Source: Rhodococcus oxybenzonivorans
GTDB lineage: Bacteria; Actinomycetota; Actinomycetes; Mycobacteriales; Mycobacteriaceae
DNA length: 64,000 nt
Direction of reading: 5' to 3'
NCBI RefSeq assembly: GCF_003130705.1
Contig: NZ_CP021354.1
Span: 5,952,001-6,016,000 of the forward strand
Part shown: positions 17,001 to 26,101 of the stretch, in pieces
Position numbering within the stretch: position 1 is the first letter of the stretch
Layout of the letters: each line of letters opens with the position of its first letter
The notes under the pieces: model-generated
Told to the model about the DNA's origin: nothing
Database searches by the model: none
Seen by the model: only the letters and a program-made list of their open reading frames with translations
Position numbers and translations under genes: made by a program

Positions 17001-17445
17001 CAGGGATGCGCCGTCAACCGGAAGCTGGGGATGTCGGCGAGAGACATCACCGCCTCGAAGGTCCGCTCATAGCCGGTGTGCGCGATGCGCCATCGCCCGT
17101 CCGGCCCGCGAACATAGCGGTCGGAGTAGAAGGCGGCTCCGCGCAGCGCCATGTCGTGTTCGGGTATCAGCACGAGGTCTGAGAGGTACCACCGGCCGGT
17201 AGCGGTGTCACCGTCGACGTCGATCTCCGGGTGGCCACAGTGATGCTCGGTGATGGTCTGCGGGCCGAGGCTGGTTCTCATGAACTCGACCACCGCGTCG
17301 CGTGAGTCGAATCTCAGATGTTCGCCGTAACTCGCGGTCGCGTCGGGGAGCAGGGTGTCGGCGAATTCGTCCCATTGCTTGGTGTCGAGGGCGCGCAGGT
17401 AGGCGTACTTGAGTCTGCTGATCGCGGCGCAGCTTCCAGGTCCAT
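17000..17445 (-). pseudogene. NTF2/SnoaL-like protein, broken by a one-base frameshift
   Basis: The intact C-terminal part reads AISRLKYAYLRALDTKQW, then DGDTATGRWYLSDLVLIPEH, and ends PSFRLTAHP, an NTF2/SnoaL-like fold. In that frame no start codon exists before an upstream stop. The only good start is ATG 17445, with GGAGGG 5 nt upstream, but its frame (MDLEAAPRSADS) hits a stop after about 23 codons. Adding one G near 17426-17431 gives MDLEAAAISRLKYAYLRALD, and the total length becomes 447 nt = 148 codons, normal for the family. Either a real inactivating deletion or a sequencing error. Translation from GTG 17293 could yield only a 97-aa fragment. Confidence 0.8.
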
Positions 17446-17468
17446 GATCACCCTCCGGGTACCAAAAC

Positions 17469-17482
17469 TGATACCTGTTCTA
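17469..17482 (-). promoter_or_regulatory. Partial match to KstR-type operator
   Basis: TAGAACAGGTATCA (minus strand) fits the KstR consensus TnnAACnnGTTnnA except for one base (GTA for GTT). It lies 24 bp before the NTF2-like start. One mismatch in a short motif is weak evidence by itself. Confidence 0.3.
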
Positions 17483-17504
17483 CCACGGATGGACGGCGCA
17501 CGGA

Positions 17505-18281
17505 CTAACTCGACACCACGTCGGCAAGCTTCGGATCGACCACGTCACCGAGAACGTCCCAGGGGACGGTGACGGTCACCAGCCCGACGGCGTGCGGCCC
17601 CACCTGATAGTCGTCGAAGTGGATTTCCATCCCGGCGGGGGTCGCGAGCCAGTTGGCGAAGTTCCTTACGACGGGCTCGATGCCGGTGCGGTCGAACTCG
17701 GGGCCGGCAGCCGTGGCCGGCAGCAGAGTTGCGCAGTGCTCGGACAACCTCCGTAGACCGGCATCCAGATCTGGGAAGAGATCGGCGAGCGTGATCGGCG
17801 CGGCCGTGTCGGCATTCACCACCACCGTCGCGACGATCGGGGTGGGATGCGCACCGGGTGGATCGGCGTTCCACGACGTCACCAGCAACCCGCTGATCAC
17901 GTGCTCGCCGATGTGCACGACGCGGTGCTCCTGGCTGCTCAGCGTGAAGGCGTCGGTGCCCCAGCCGTCGATCTGGTCCTGGAGCGCGGCCCGCATCGAT
18001 TCGTTGAACTCGGCGGTGACCGCCGAGTTTCCGCCCTCGATCTGCGGGATGACGACGTCGTAGATGACGCGGCCGGTGGAACCACCGACCCGCAGCTCGG
18101 TCTCCGTGTACGGCAGGCTCGCGGGCGTCGTCGCCTCGGCGCCCGCCGTGTCCGAAGCCGTGGCTATCGTCGTCGTCGACGGCTCACTGACCGCCGTTCC
18201 TTCCTGGCCGGAGCAGGCGGCCACGGCGAGGACGACCGCCGCGAGCGCTACTCCCCGACCAATTCTCCGGATGCCGCTCAT
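17505..18281 (-). CDS. Secreted lipoprotein, DUF3298/RsiV-like
   Basis: 258 aa. Signal peptide MSGIRRIGRGVALAAVV with lipobox VAAC (Cys 23), a Ser/Thr-rich spacer, then a soluble domain: VIYDVVIPQIEGGNSAVTAE, ALQDQIDGW, HVISGLLVTSWNADPPGAHP, VVVNADTAAPITLADLF, FDDYQVGPHAVGLVTVTVPW. The ending resembles the DUF3298 domain of RsiV-like and mycobacterial cell-wall lipoproteins. No catalytic motif is visible. It precedes no obvious partner; the next gene upstream on the same strand is the AcoR-type regulator far away. Confidence 0.75.
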   Translation of the reverse strand: MSGIRRIGRGVALAAVVLAVAACSGQEGTAVSEPSTTTIATASDTAGAEATTPASLPYTETELRVGGSTGRVIYDVVIPQIEGGNSAVTAEFNESMRAALQDQIDGWGTDAFTLSSQEHRVVHIGEHVISGLLVTSWNADPPGAHPTPIVATVVVNADTAAPITLADLFPDLDAGLRRLSEHCATLLPATAAGPEFDRTGIEPVVRNFANWLATPAGMEIHFDDYQVGPHAVGLVTVTVPWDVLGDVVDPKLADVVSS

Positions 18282-18312
18282 GAGGTATCTCTATCACGGC
18301 GATTCCGTGAGG

Positions 18313-21300
18313 TCACCTACCGATCGGGTCGACGATGGTGTGCAGCGTGTCGACGAAATCCTGTGCGGTGGAGGCGTCGTAGAGGTCGGCGGAATACACA
18401 AGTTCGGCGTCGATCCCGGTGGGCCTTCCGTCGGCGTCGTGTCGCTCGGTGAAGTGGAAGTGCAGATCGCACTTGGCGATGTCGAGTGGCCGCGGAGTCA
18501 CCTCGAAGTCGAGCCCGGAGACGTCGAAGGCCGCCGGAGCGAAGTTGTTCAGCGACAGCGCCACTTGGAAGAGCGGGTGCAGCGACCCCGATCGAGGTGG
18601 GTCGAGTACCTCGACGAGCCGTTCGAATTGCACATCCGCATTCGCCAGCGCACGTAGCTCCACGTCGCGGGATCGATCGACGATGTCGGACAGTGTCATG
18701 CTCGGGTCGACCCGGGTCCGCAGAACCAGTGTGTTGACGAACATACCCACCACGTCGTCGAGCACCGGATCTCCCCGGCCCGCGATCGGGGTCCCGATCG
18801 CGATGTCCGGATCGCCGCTGAGCCGGGCGAGCAGTACCGCCACGGCCGACCTGAGCGCCGTGAAGAGGCTGGCGTGGTGTTCGTGCGCGGTCGCGAGCAG
18901 CCCCCGATGCGCATGCTCGTCGAGGGTGAACGGAAGTCGCCCCGCTCGATAGGTCCACCGGTGCGGCCGGGGTCGGTCGGTGGGCAGCGCGAGTTCTCCG
19001 CGAAGGCCCGACAGTTCCTTCGTCCAGTGGCCGATCTGTTTCGACGCGACACTGTCGGGGTCGTTCTCGTCGCCGAGCATCGTTCGACGCCACATCGTGT
19101 AGTCCGCATAGTCCACGGCCGGTGGCTCCCACTGGGGTTCACCACCCATCGCCCGGGAACGGTAGGAGTCGGCGAGGTCGCGCGCCAAGGGAGCCAGGGA
19201 CCACCCGTCCGCGCAGATGTGATGGAGGACGCAGGACAAGAGGTGGTCGTGGTCGCCCAGACGGAAGAGCCGGGCGCGGAGCGGAGGGTCGCGGCGCACG
19301 TCGAATCCCGCCGTCAGCAGGTCCGATGTCTGGTCCTCCGCATCCGATTCGCCGGCGGGCACCGGCGACAGGTCGGGCAGGGCGTCGACCACGTCGAGCA
19401 CGCGCTGGTACGGACCCGCCGGGGAGTCCGGATACACGGTTCTCAGCGAGCGATGCCGGTGGAGGACGTCTGCCATCGCCGACTGCAACGCTTCGGCATC
19501 GAACGGCCCACGCACTCGTACCGTGAAGGGGATGTTGTGGAGAGCGGGATCCACGAGCGTGCGGTCGATGAATTGTTGCGAGGGAGACAGCGGTACGAGC
19601 TCGGGCATCCCCTGGCCGCCCTGGAATCCTGCGGCGCCCAATCTCGGTGCCCCCCGCACCTGAGTTCGCGACGGGTGTTCACAAGCGTCCGTAATCGACA
19701 GTGCGAGTGCTGCGACCGTCGGTGCATCGAACAGTTCTCGCACACCCAGCGTTGTGCCCAGCTCGGCGTTGAGCGTCCCGACCACCCGGATGGCCGACAA
19801 CGAGTCGCCGCTCAGGTCGAAGAAGGAATCGTCGGCGCCCACCGAATCCACCCCGAGCACTCGGGAGAAGACCCGGGCGACGCGGTGCTCGGCGAGTGTC
19901 TCCGGGTCGCGATGAGGCACCGAATCCGAGCCGAACTCCGGAACGGGTAGAGCCGACCGGTCGAGCTTTCCCGTCGGTGTCAACGGAATCGAATGCACGA
20001 GCATGAACGATTTCGGAATCATGTAGTCCGGCAGGAATCGCGCCGCGTGCGCTTTCAACGCTTCCCGATCGATCGGCGCGTTTCCCTCGACCATGACAAA
20101 GGACACGAGGTTCGGATCACCAACCGAATTCCTGTGCACCATCGTCGTGGCATAGGTGACGCCCGGATAAGTGTTCAACGTGGCGTTGATCTCGCCGAGC
20201 TCGACCCGGAACCCACGGATCTTGATCTGGTCGTCGGCCCTGTCGAGAAACTCGAGAGTCCCCGACACCGTCCACCGCACCATATCGCCGGTGCGAAACA
20301 TGCAGGATCCGCTGTCGCCGAACGGATTGGCGACGAACCGTGCGGCGGTCAGGCCGCAACGCCGATGGTATCCCCGGGCGAGGCCTGCCGTGGTGAGGTA
20401 GAGCTCACCGGCCGCGCCCGGCGGCAGCGGACGCAGACGATGATCGAGAACCACCGCGTCCACACCGCGCATGAGACCGCCGATCGTCACTCTTCCGTCC
20501 GGCGACATCGGCTCGGTCAGAGTGACGCTGCACGTCGTCTCCGTCGGACCGTACGCGTTGCGCATCTCTCGGCCACCAGCCCAGCGCCGCACCAACTCCG
20601 GAGACAGCACTTCTCCTCCGACCAGCACCAACTCCAGCTCGTTTTTCGCGGCGGAGTCGATCGCCGCCAGGGCGGAGGGCGTCGTCAACAGGTGGGTGAC
20701 GTGTTCCTCGCGCAGCAGTCGCGACAGCTCGTCGCCGCCGAAGTGCCCGGGAGGGGTCACGACGAGCGTTGCGCCTCCGATACACGCCGCGAGCACTTCG
20801 ACGAGCGCGGTGTCGAAACTCGGTGAGGCGAAATGCAGAACACGAGAACGCGTGGACACCGCATACTTGTCCCGAATCTCCTGCGCCAGGTTGGCGAGAC
20901 CACGATGAGTGACGACGACGCCCTTCGGCGCCCCGGTCGACCCGGACGTGTAGATCAGATAGGCGGGGTGATCCAGACGCAGGGGACTCACTCGTTCCAC
21001 GTCGTCCGTCGTCGCGGAAGTCGTTTTTGAGCAAGGCTGTTCGTCGACATCGATAGTCAGCCAATCAACCGTGGCGGGTAGACGATCGAGCTCCGAACGA
21101 ACGGTCAACCCGACCGTCGCGCCGCAGTCGGCCAGGCAATAGGCGACGCGGGCGCTCGGGTGTGCCGGGTCGATCGGGACATAAGCCGCGCCGGCCTTCG
21201 CGACCGCCCACAACGCCAGCACCGATTCGAGGGACCGGGGGACGGAGACTGCGACGAAGCTCTCGGGACCGATACCCCTGAAGATCAGCTCCTGGGCGAG

Positions 21301-22737
21301 CCGGTTGGCGACGCGGTCCAGGTCACCGTAGGACAGCTCACGCCCCTGGTCGCGTATCGCGACAGCCTCGAAATCATCGGCGACGCACCCCGCGAGGAGA
21401 CGGTCCAGAGTAGTCGGGACGATATCCGGAAGCCCGTGCGCGGGGGCGAAGTTCTCACGTTCACCGGCAAGGAAGATGTCGAGATCGGAGATCAGGCACT
21501 CCGACTCGATCGAGGCGGTGAATCGGTCGAGGAAGGCGAGGAATCGGTTGTGGTGCCCGGCCAGTTCCGCCTGACCGTACAGGGACGAGTTCCCCTCGAA
21601 GTCGATCCGGGCGGCACGGTCCGACGATCCTGGATAGATGTTGACGGCGAGGTCTGCGACGGGACCGGTGGTAAGGACCCGAACCGTTGCCTGCACGGCG
21701 CCCAGCGTGATCTCCTTGAACATCATGAGGTTGATCACCGGGCCGAAATGCATGAGTTCGACCCCGCCCGAGGCGAGGTCGCGGCCGATGTCCTCGCGAC
21801 GGTAGCGCTGGTGGCGCAGGGCGGCCGTCACTGCAGCCTCGGTCGTTGCCACCGCGTTCCGAACCGTGCCCGAGCCGATACCCCCGAGTCGCAACGGAAT
21901 GACGTTGGAGACGCATCCTCCTGAAGTCCGCAGACGGGCCGTCGTTCTCGCCGATACCGGCAAGGAGAGCACCACGTCGTCGCTGCCGGTCATCCTGGCG
22001 AGGTACGAGGCGAAGGCGGCGACCGCCACTGCCGTGGAATTGCGCGAACTCGCGCTTCGAGCTGCGTGTCCGGTTGCAATCCGGGCGGTCGTGTCGGAAC
22101 GCGCGGCGCGTCCGCTCAATCCGACGACCGAAGGGAGATCGCTGCCCTGTTCCCGCCAGTAGTCGCGGTCCCGGACGAACCGGGTGGAGGTGCGGTAGGC
22201 GGCGTCCTCCTGGATGACGCGTTCCGGTCCCACGGCGCGGCAGTCCGGCGGTTCCCTGCCCTCGACAGCGGCGACGTACAGCTCGGCGGTGCGGCTCATC
22301 AGCATCATCGCGGCGTACCCGTCCGACGCTATGTGGTGCGCTCGCGAGTACCAGTAGTAGTGCTCGTCTCCCAGCTGCAGAATGTGTGACACGAGGAGTG
22401 ACCCGTCGTACATGTCCGTGCGCGCGCTTCGGTCGTGGTGCATCCACCGGTGGGCCGCTTCGACGGGGTCGTTCTCGTCACGCAAGTCGGTAGTGGGCAC
22501 CCGATCGACCACAGTCGGGTCGACCACCTGATGTGGCTGCCCGTCGACATCCAGGAGACGGATTGCTCCCCAACCGAATTCGAGATGCGCGCGACGGGTG
22601 CAGTCACCGAGGACTGCGAGGTCGACAGGCCCGTGCAGCTCGGCGTAGTGGGCGATGACGTACGGAATCTCCGGCGTGAGCTGCTGCGCGAACCAGATGG
22701 ACCGCTGCGCGGCGGTCAAGGGCAGGGCGGTGTTCAT
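18313..22737 (-). CDS. Single-module non-ribosomal peptide synthetase, C-A-T-C
   Basis: 1474 aa. Condensation domain 1 (about 5-435) with HHIASDG at 134-140; adenylation domain (445-935) with YLIYTSGSTGAPKG, NAYGPTETT, MFRTGDMVRW, DQIKIRGFRVELGEIN and LTPTGKLDR; carrier domain with FFDLSGDSLSAI (phosphopantetheine Ser near 979); condensation domain 2 (about 1050-1474) with HHICADG at 1172-1178. No thioesterase, reductase or epimerase follows. Substrate-pocket start is FDTALVEV, which I cannot assign to an amino acid. The MNTALPLTAAQRSIWF start (ATG 22737) fits the family; an in-frame ATG at 22764 is possible. The terminal C domain would pass the product to an external amine or a partner NRPS; none is in the window. 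Confidence 0.93.
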   Translation of the reverse strand: MNTALPLTAAQRSIWFAQQLTPEIPYVIAHYAELHGPVDLAVLGDCTRRAHLEFGWGAIRLLDVDGQPHQVVDPTVVDRVPTTDLRDENDPVEAAHRWMHHDRSARTDMYDGSLLVSHILQLGDEHYYWYSRAHHIASDGYAAMMLMSRTAELYVAAVEGREPPDCRAVGPERVIQEDAAYRTSTRFVRDRDYWREQGSDLPSVVGLSGRAARSDTTARIATGHAARSASSRNSTAVAVAAFASYLARMTGSDDVVLSLPVSARTTARLRTSGGCVSNVIPLRLGGIGSGTVRNAVATTEAAVTAALRHQRYRREDIGRDLASGGVELMHFGPVINLMMFKEITLGAVQATVRVLTTGPVADLAVNIYPGSSDRAARIDFEGNSSLYGQAELAGHHNRFLAFLDRFTASIESECLISDLDIFLAGERENFAPAHGLPDIVPTTLDRLLAGCVADDFEAVAIRDQGRELSYGDLDRVANRLAQELIFRGIGPESFVAVSVPRSLESVLALWAVAKAGAAYVPIDPAHPSARVAYCLADCGATVGLTVRSELDRLPATVDWLTIDVDEQPCSKTTSATTDDVERVSPLRLDHPAYLIYTSGSTGAPKGVVVTHRGLANLAQEIRDKYAVSTRSRVLHFASPSFDTALVEVLAACIGGATLVVTPPGHFGGDELSRLLREEHVTHLLTTPSALAAIDSAAKNELELVLVGGEVLSPELVRRWAGGREMRNAYGPTETTCSVTLTEPMSPDGRVTIGGLMRGVDAVVLDHRLRPLPPGAAGELYLTTAGLARGYHRRCGLTAARFVANPFGDSGSCMFRTGDMVRWTVSGTLEFLDRADDQIKIRGFRVELGEINATLNTYPGVTYATTMVHRNSVGDPNLVSFVMVEGNAPIDREALKAHAARFLPDYMIPKSFMLVHSIPLTPTGKLDRSALPVPEFGSDSVPHRDPETLAEHRVARVFSRVLGVDSVGADDSFFDLSGDSLSAIRVVGTLNAELGTTLGVRELFDAPTVAALALSITDACEHPSRTQVRGAPRLGAAGFQGGQGMPELVPLSPSQQFIDRTLVDPALHNIPFTVRVRGPFDAEALQSAMADVLHRHRSLRTVYPDSPAGPYQRVLDVVDALPDLSPVPAGESDAEDQTSDLLTAGFDVRRDPPLRARLFRLGDHDHLLSCVLHHICADGWSLAPLARDLADSYRSRAMGGEPQWEPPAVDYADYTMWRRTMLGDENDPDSVASKQIGHWTKELSGLRGELALPTDRPRPHRWTYRAGRLPFTLDEHAHRGLLATAHEHHASLFTALRSAVAVLLARLSGDPDIAIGTPIAGRGDPVLDDVVGMFVNTLVLRTRVDPSMTLSDIVDRSRDVELRALANADVQFERLVEVLDPPRSGSLHPLFQVALSLNNFAPAAFDVSGLDFEVTPRPLDIAKCDLHFHFTERHDADGRPTGIDAELVYSADLYDASTAQDFVDTLHTIVDPIGR

Positions 22738-22848
22738 CGCCACAAGTGTGCGCGCCCACCGCATCCCTCACCAGCCACCCCAGGGTGCACAAGTACCCCC
22801 TCGAGATAAAGGGGGTGCCTTCGCCGCGATCCGGGTAGCGTCGAGCGC

Positions 22849-23832
22849 GTGACTATTCGCCTTGGTTACCAAATGCCGAACTTCAGTTACTCCGACTCCG
22901 TCGCGGATCTCTTCCCGACGGTCATCGCGCAGGCGCGCGAGGCCGAGTCAGCCGGCTTCGACACCGCGTTCGTGATGGATCACTTCTACCAGTTGCCCGG
23001 GATAGGCAAGCCCGACGAGCCGATGCTCGAGGCCTACACCGCGCTCGGCGCTCTCGCCACGGCCACCGAGACCATCCAGTTGTCCGCCCTCGTGACCGGC
23101 AACACCTACCGCAACCCACCCATGCTCGCGAAGACGGTGTCCACGCTGGACGTCGTCAGCGGCGGCCGCGCCGTCCTCGGTATCGGGGCCGGCTGGTTCG
23201 AACTCGAACACCGCCAGTTCGGCTACGAATTCGGAACGTTCACCGACCGCTTCGAACGCCTCGACGAGGCACTACAGATCATTGCGCCGATGCTGCAGGG
23301 GGAGCGTCCCACCTTCGACGGCAAGTGGTACCACGTCGAAGATGCCATCAACGAACCCCGGATCCGCAACGACCTGCCGATCCTCCTCGGCGGTTCCGGC
23401 GAGAAGAAAACGTTCCGGCTGGCCGCGCAGTTCGCACACCACCTGAACATCATCTGCAACGCGGCGGAGATCCCGCGCAAGCTCCAGGCCCTGGACGCAC
23501 GGTGCGAGGAGGTCGGGCGAGACCGTTCCACCCTCGAGACCAGCTACCTGGCTTTCGTCATCATCGACGAGAGCGGTGACCGCGCCCGACAGCTCCAGCA
23601 GGAATTCCTGCTCACTCAGGGCGTCGACCTCTCCACCGCCTCCGACGAGGAGCGAGCCGCGGCCACCCAACGACAGTTCTGCGGATCACCGGACGAGGTG
23701 GCCGAGCAGATCCAGACCCGTGTTCTCGACAAGGGCATCGATGGCATCGTCCTCAACCTCGTGGTGAACGGGCACGAGCCCGGCATCGTGGAGCTGACCG
23801 GCCGCACGCTCCGCCCTCTGGTCGGCGGCTGA
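22849..23832 (+). CDS. LLM-class F420-dependent oxidoreductase
   Basis: 327 aa luciferase-like TIM barrel: RLGYQMPNFSYSD, AESAGFDTAFVMDHFYQLPG, TLDVVSGGRAVLGIGAGWFE, PILLGGSGEKKTFRLAAQFA and DGIVLNLVVNGHEPG are typical of the F420-binding subfamily. GTG 22849 is the start. It is divergent from the NRPS with a 111-bp gap, so co-regulation and tailoring of the NRPS product are possible but unproven. Confidence 0.9.
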   Translation: MTIRLGYQMPNFSYSDSVADLFPTVIAQAREAESAGFDTAFVMDHFYQLPGIGKPDEPMLEAYTALGALATATETIQLSALVTGNTYRNPPMLAKTVSTLDVVSGGRAVLGIGAGWFELEHRQFGYEFGTFTDRFERLDEALQIIAPMLQGERPTFDGKWYHVEDAINEPRIRNDLPILLGGSGEKKTFRLAAQFAHHLNIICNAAEIPRKLQALDARCEEVGRDRSTLETSYLAFVIIDESGDRARQLQQEFLLTQGVDLSTASDEERAAATQRQFCGSPDEVAEQIQTRVLDKGIDGIVLNLVVNGHEPGIVELTGRTLRPLVGG

Positions 23833-23843
23833 CCCAGGAATAC

Positions 23844-23882
23844 GCGCACTGCCTCCGCGGTTGGACTTCGGAGGTAGTGCGC
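23844..23882. terminator. Hairpin after the F420 oxidoreductase gene
   Basis: 14-nt arms (23844-23857 and 23869-23882) with one mismatch (a G-U pair in RNA) and an 11-nt loop, 12 nt after the stop codon. Confidence 0.6.
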
Positions 23883-23917
23883 GAGGCTAACGTCTCGCGC
23901 CTGTTCGGTGACGAAAG

Positions 23918-24925
23918 GTGACGAAGTCCGTGAGTGCTGCGCTGTCGATTCTGGATCTGGCCCATATCCGCGAGGGCGACTCGGCGCGGAACAGCTTCGA
24001 GGCGAGCGTGGCGCTGGCGCAGCTCGCGGAGACGCGCGGCTACCGCCGCATCTGGTACGCCGAACACCACAACATGGCATCGATCGGGTCGTCCGCGACG
24101 AGCGTGCTCATCGCCCACGTCGCCGCACACACCAGCAGCATTCGTTTGGGTGCGGGCGGCATCATGCTGCCCAACCACGCCCCGCTGACCATCGCCGAAC
24201 AGTTCGGCACTCTCGAGACCCTGCATCCCGGTCGCATCGATCTCGGACTCGGGCGCGCACCCGGCAGCGACCAGAAGACGATGTACGCGCTGCGCCGCGA
24301 CCCGGCGTCGGCCGACCGATTCCCGCAGGACGTTCTCGAGCTCCAGGCCTACCTGGCAGGCAAGTCCCGGGTTCCCGGGGTCGACGCGATACCGGGCAAG
24401 GGCACCAACGTCCCCCTCTACATTCTCGGTTCCTCGCTGTTCGGTGCTCAGCTCGCCGCGAAGCTCGGACTCCCCTACGCCAACGCGTCCCACTTCTCCC
24501 CCGACTCCCTGGTCGACGCCGTGACGCTGTACCGGGAGCGCTTCGAGCCGTCCGAACAGCTGGCGGAGCCGTATGTGATCGCCGGTGTCAACGCCATCGC
24601 TGCAGACACCAGCGAGGAGGCGCATCGGCAGTTCGAATCCTCACTCCGCCGTCGTGTGGTGCAGATGGTCGGGCGCGGGCAGAAGTTCACGCCCGAGGAA
24701 GTCGACCTGATCATGACCTCACCCGCAGGTCAGCAGATCACCCAGATGGTGCGCTACTCCGCCGTCGGAACGCCGACCGAGGTCAAGGCGTACCTCGACG
24801 AGTTCGCCGAGCACGCCCAGGCCGACGAGCTGATCGTCGCCTCGCTGGCCGAGGACACCGAGTCCTGGCTGAAGTCGTACGACCTCCTCGCCGACGTGTG
24901 GCGCTCCGCGCCCGTGCGCGGTTGA
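23918..24925 (+). CDS. LLM-class flavin-dependent oxidoreductase (MsnO8-like)
   Basis: 335 aa. Luciferase-like monooxygenase of the group with [14 protein letters not shown] at the N-terminus, [40 protein letters not shown] and [21 protein letters not shown] 23918 follows GACGAAAG; GTG 23930 is an alternative. The two LLM genes belong to different subfamilies and are separated by a hairpin. The gene's last codons form the left arm of the hairpin shared with the convergent alcohol dehydrogenase. Confidence 0.9.
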   Translation: MTKSVSAALSILDLAHIREGDSARNSFEASVALAQLAETRGYRRIWYAEHHNMASIGSSATSVLIAHVAAHTSSIRLGAGGIMLPNHAPLTIAEQFGTLETLHPGRIDLGLGRAPGSDQKTMYALRRDPASADRFPQDVLELQAYLAGKSRVPGVDAIPGKGTNVPLYILGSSLFGAQLAAKLGLPYANASHFSPDSLVDAVTLYRERFEPSEQLAEPYVIAGVNAIAADTSEEAHRQFESSLRRRVVQMVGRGQKFTPEEVDLIMTSPAGQQITQMVRYSAVGTPTEVKAYLDEFAEHAQADELIVASLAEDTESWLKSYDLLADVWRSAPVRG

Positions 24926-24959
24926 GGAGTCTCTGGACTCGTCAACCGCGCACGAGCGC
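24908..24959. terminator. Hairpin shared by convergent genes, stop codon in arm
   Basis: 18-nt arms (24908-24925 and 24942-24959, one mismatch) with a 16-nt loop. The left arm contains the last codons and TGA of the LLM gene. Placed between convergent genes, it can act both ways. Confidence 0.7.
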
Positions 24960-24968
24960 CGGAGGCGC

Positions 24969-26078
24969 CTACTGGTGCACGATCACGCCACGGATGTTCT
25001 TGCCGGCCCGCAGGTCCTGATACCCCTCGTTGACCTGCTCGAGGGTGTACTTGGTGGTGATCAGCTCGTCGAGCTTCAGCTGTCCGGCGTCGTAGAGGCG
25101 CAGCAGCCGGACGATGTCGTACTGCGGGTTCGCGGAGCCGAAGAGGGTTCCCTTGATCGTTTTCTGGTTGAGCGTCAGGTCGGTGCCGGACACGTGCACC
25201 GTCAACTTGGTGGGATCTGCGAGCCCGGTGATGACGACGGTTCCGCCCTTGCCGATGACGGCGGTCGCGTTCTGCACCACCTCTTCATCGACGGTTCCGA
25301 CGAGAATCAGTGCCTGATCCGCGCCCTGCCCCCACGTCAACTCGTTCACCGTGGCGGCGGCTTCCGCGGCATCGGCGAACGCGTGTGTGGCGCCGAACTT
25401 CAGCGCCGTCTCACGCTTGAAGGGCACCGGGTCGACGACCACGACGTATTTGGCTCCCGCACTGACCGCTCCCTGCACGGCGTTGATGCCGAGGCCGCCG
25501 ATGCCGTAGATGACGACGGTGTCGCCGGCCCGGACGCCACCCGCGTACACCGCAGTTCCCCAGCCCGACGGGACGCCGCAGCCCACGAGCACCGCGGTCT
25601 CGAGCGGCAGCCACTCGTCAATCTTCACCACCGAGTGCTGCGAGATGGTGGCACGCTCCGCGAAGGTTCCGAGCATGCACATGGCACCGAAATCCTCTTT
25701 GCCGGAATGGAATCGGAACGATCCGTCCGGCATCGATCCTTCGAGGATGGTCGCGCCCATGTCGCAGAGGTTCTGACGCCCGGTGGCGCAGTAGCGACAC
25801 GTTCCGCAGTTCGGGATGAAGCTGCAGACGACGTGGTCGCCGGGCTTGACCTTCGTGACCCCGGGCCCGACTTCTTCGATGATTCCGGAGCCTTCGTGCC
25901 CACCGACGATCGGGTAGCGCGGCGGCAGGTCACCGTCGGTCAGGTGCAGGTCCGAATGGCACAGACCGGCGGCGGTGTACTTGATGAGAACCTCGCCCGG
26001 CCCCGGACCGTCCAGCTCGAGTTCCATGATCTCGAAGGGCTTGCCCGGTCCGAGTAGGACGGCTGCTTTTGTCTTCAT
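24969..26078 (-). CDS. Zinc-dependent alcohol dehydrogenase, NDMA-dependent type
   Basis: 369 aa medium-chain dehydrogenase. Catalytic zinc: AAGLCHSDLHL, GGHEGSGIIEEVG and LVGCGVPSGWGTAVY. Structural zinc: PNCGTCRYCATGRQNLC. Coenzyme site: YGIGGLGINAVQGA, with VVVVDPVPFK after it. The overall pattern matches actinobacterial NDMA-dependent (tightly NADH-bound) alcohol dehydrogenases. It lies 23 nt after the aldehyde dehydrogenase gene, so the pair would oxidise an alcohol to an aldehyde and then a carboxylate. ATG 26078 has a GAGAAGAC ribosome site. Confidence 0.93.
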   Translation of the reverse strand: MKTKAAVLLGPGKPFEIMELELDGPGPGEVLIKYTAAGLCHSDLHLTDGDLPPRYPIVGGHEGSGIIEEVGPGVTKVKPGDHVVCSFIPNCGTCRYCATGRQNLCDMGATILEGSMPDGSFRFHSGKEDFGAMCMLGTFAERATISQHSVVKIDEWLPLETAVLVGCGVPSGWGTAVYAGGVRAGDTVVIYGIGGLGINAVQGAVSAGAKYVVVVDPVPFKRETALKFGATHAFADAAEAAATVNELTWGQGADQALILVGTVDEEVVQNATAVIGKGGTVVITGLADPTKLTVHVSGTDLTLNQKTIKGTLFGSANPQYDIVRLLRLYDAGQLKLDELITTKYTLEQVNEGYQDLRAGKNIRGVIVHQ

Positions 26079-26101
26079 GTCTTCTCCTCGACGAGTGACG
26101 A

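Noticed and set aside
22795..22818. Small inverted repeat ACCCCCT/AGGGGGT between the NRPS and LLM genes
   Set aside because: Arms of only seven to nine bases in a C/G-rich spot; could be an operator, but nothing distinguishes it from chance.
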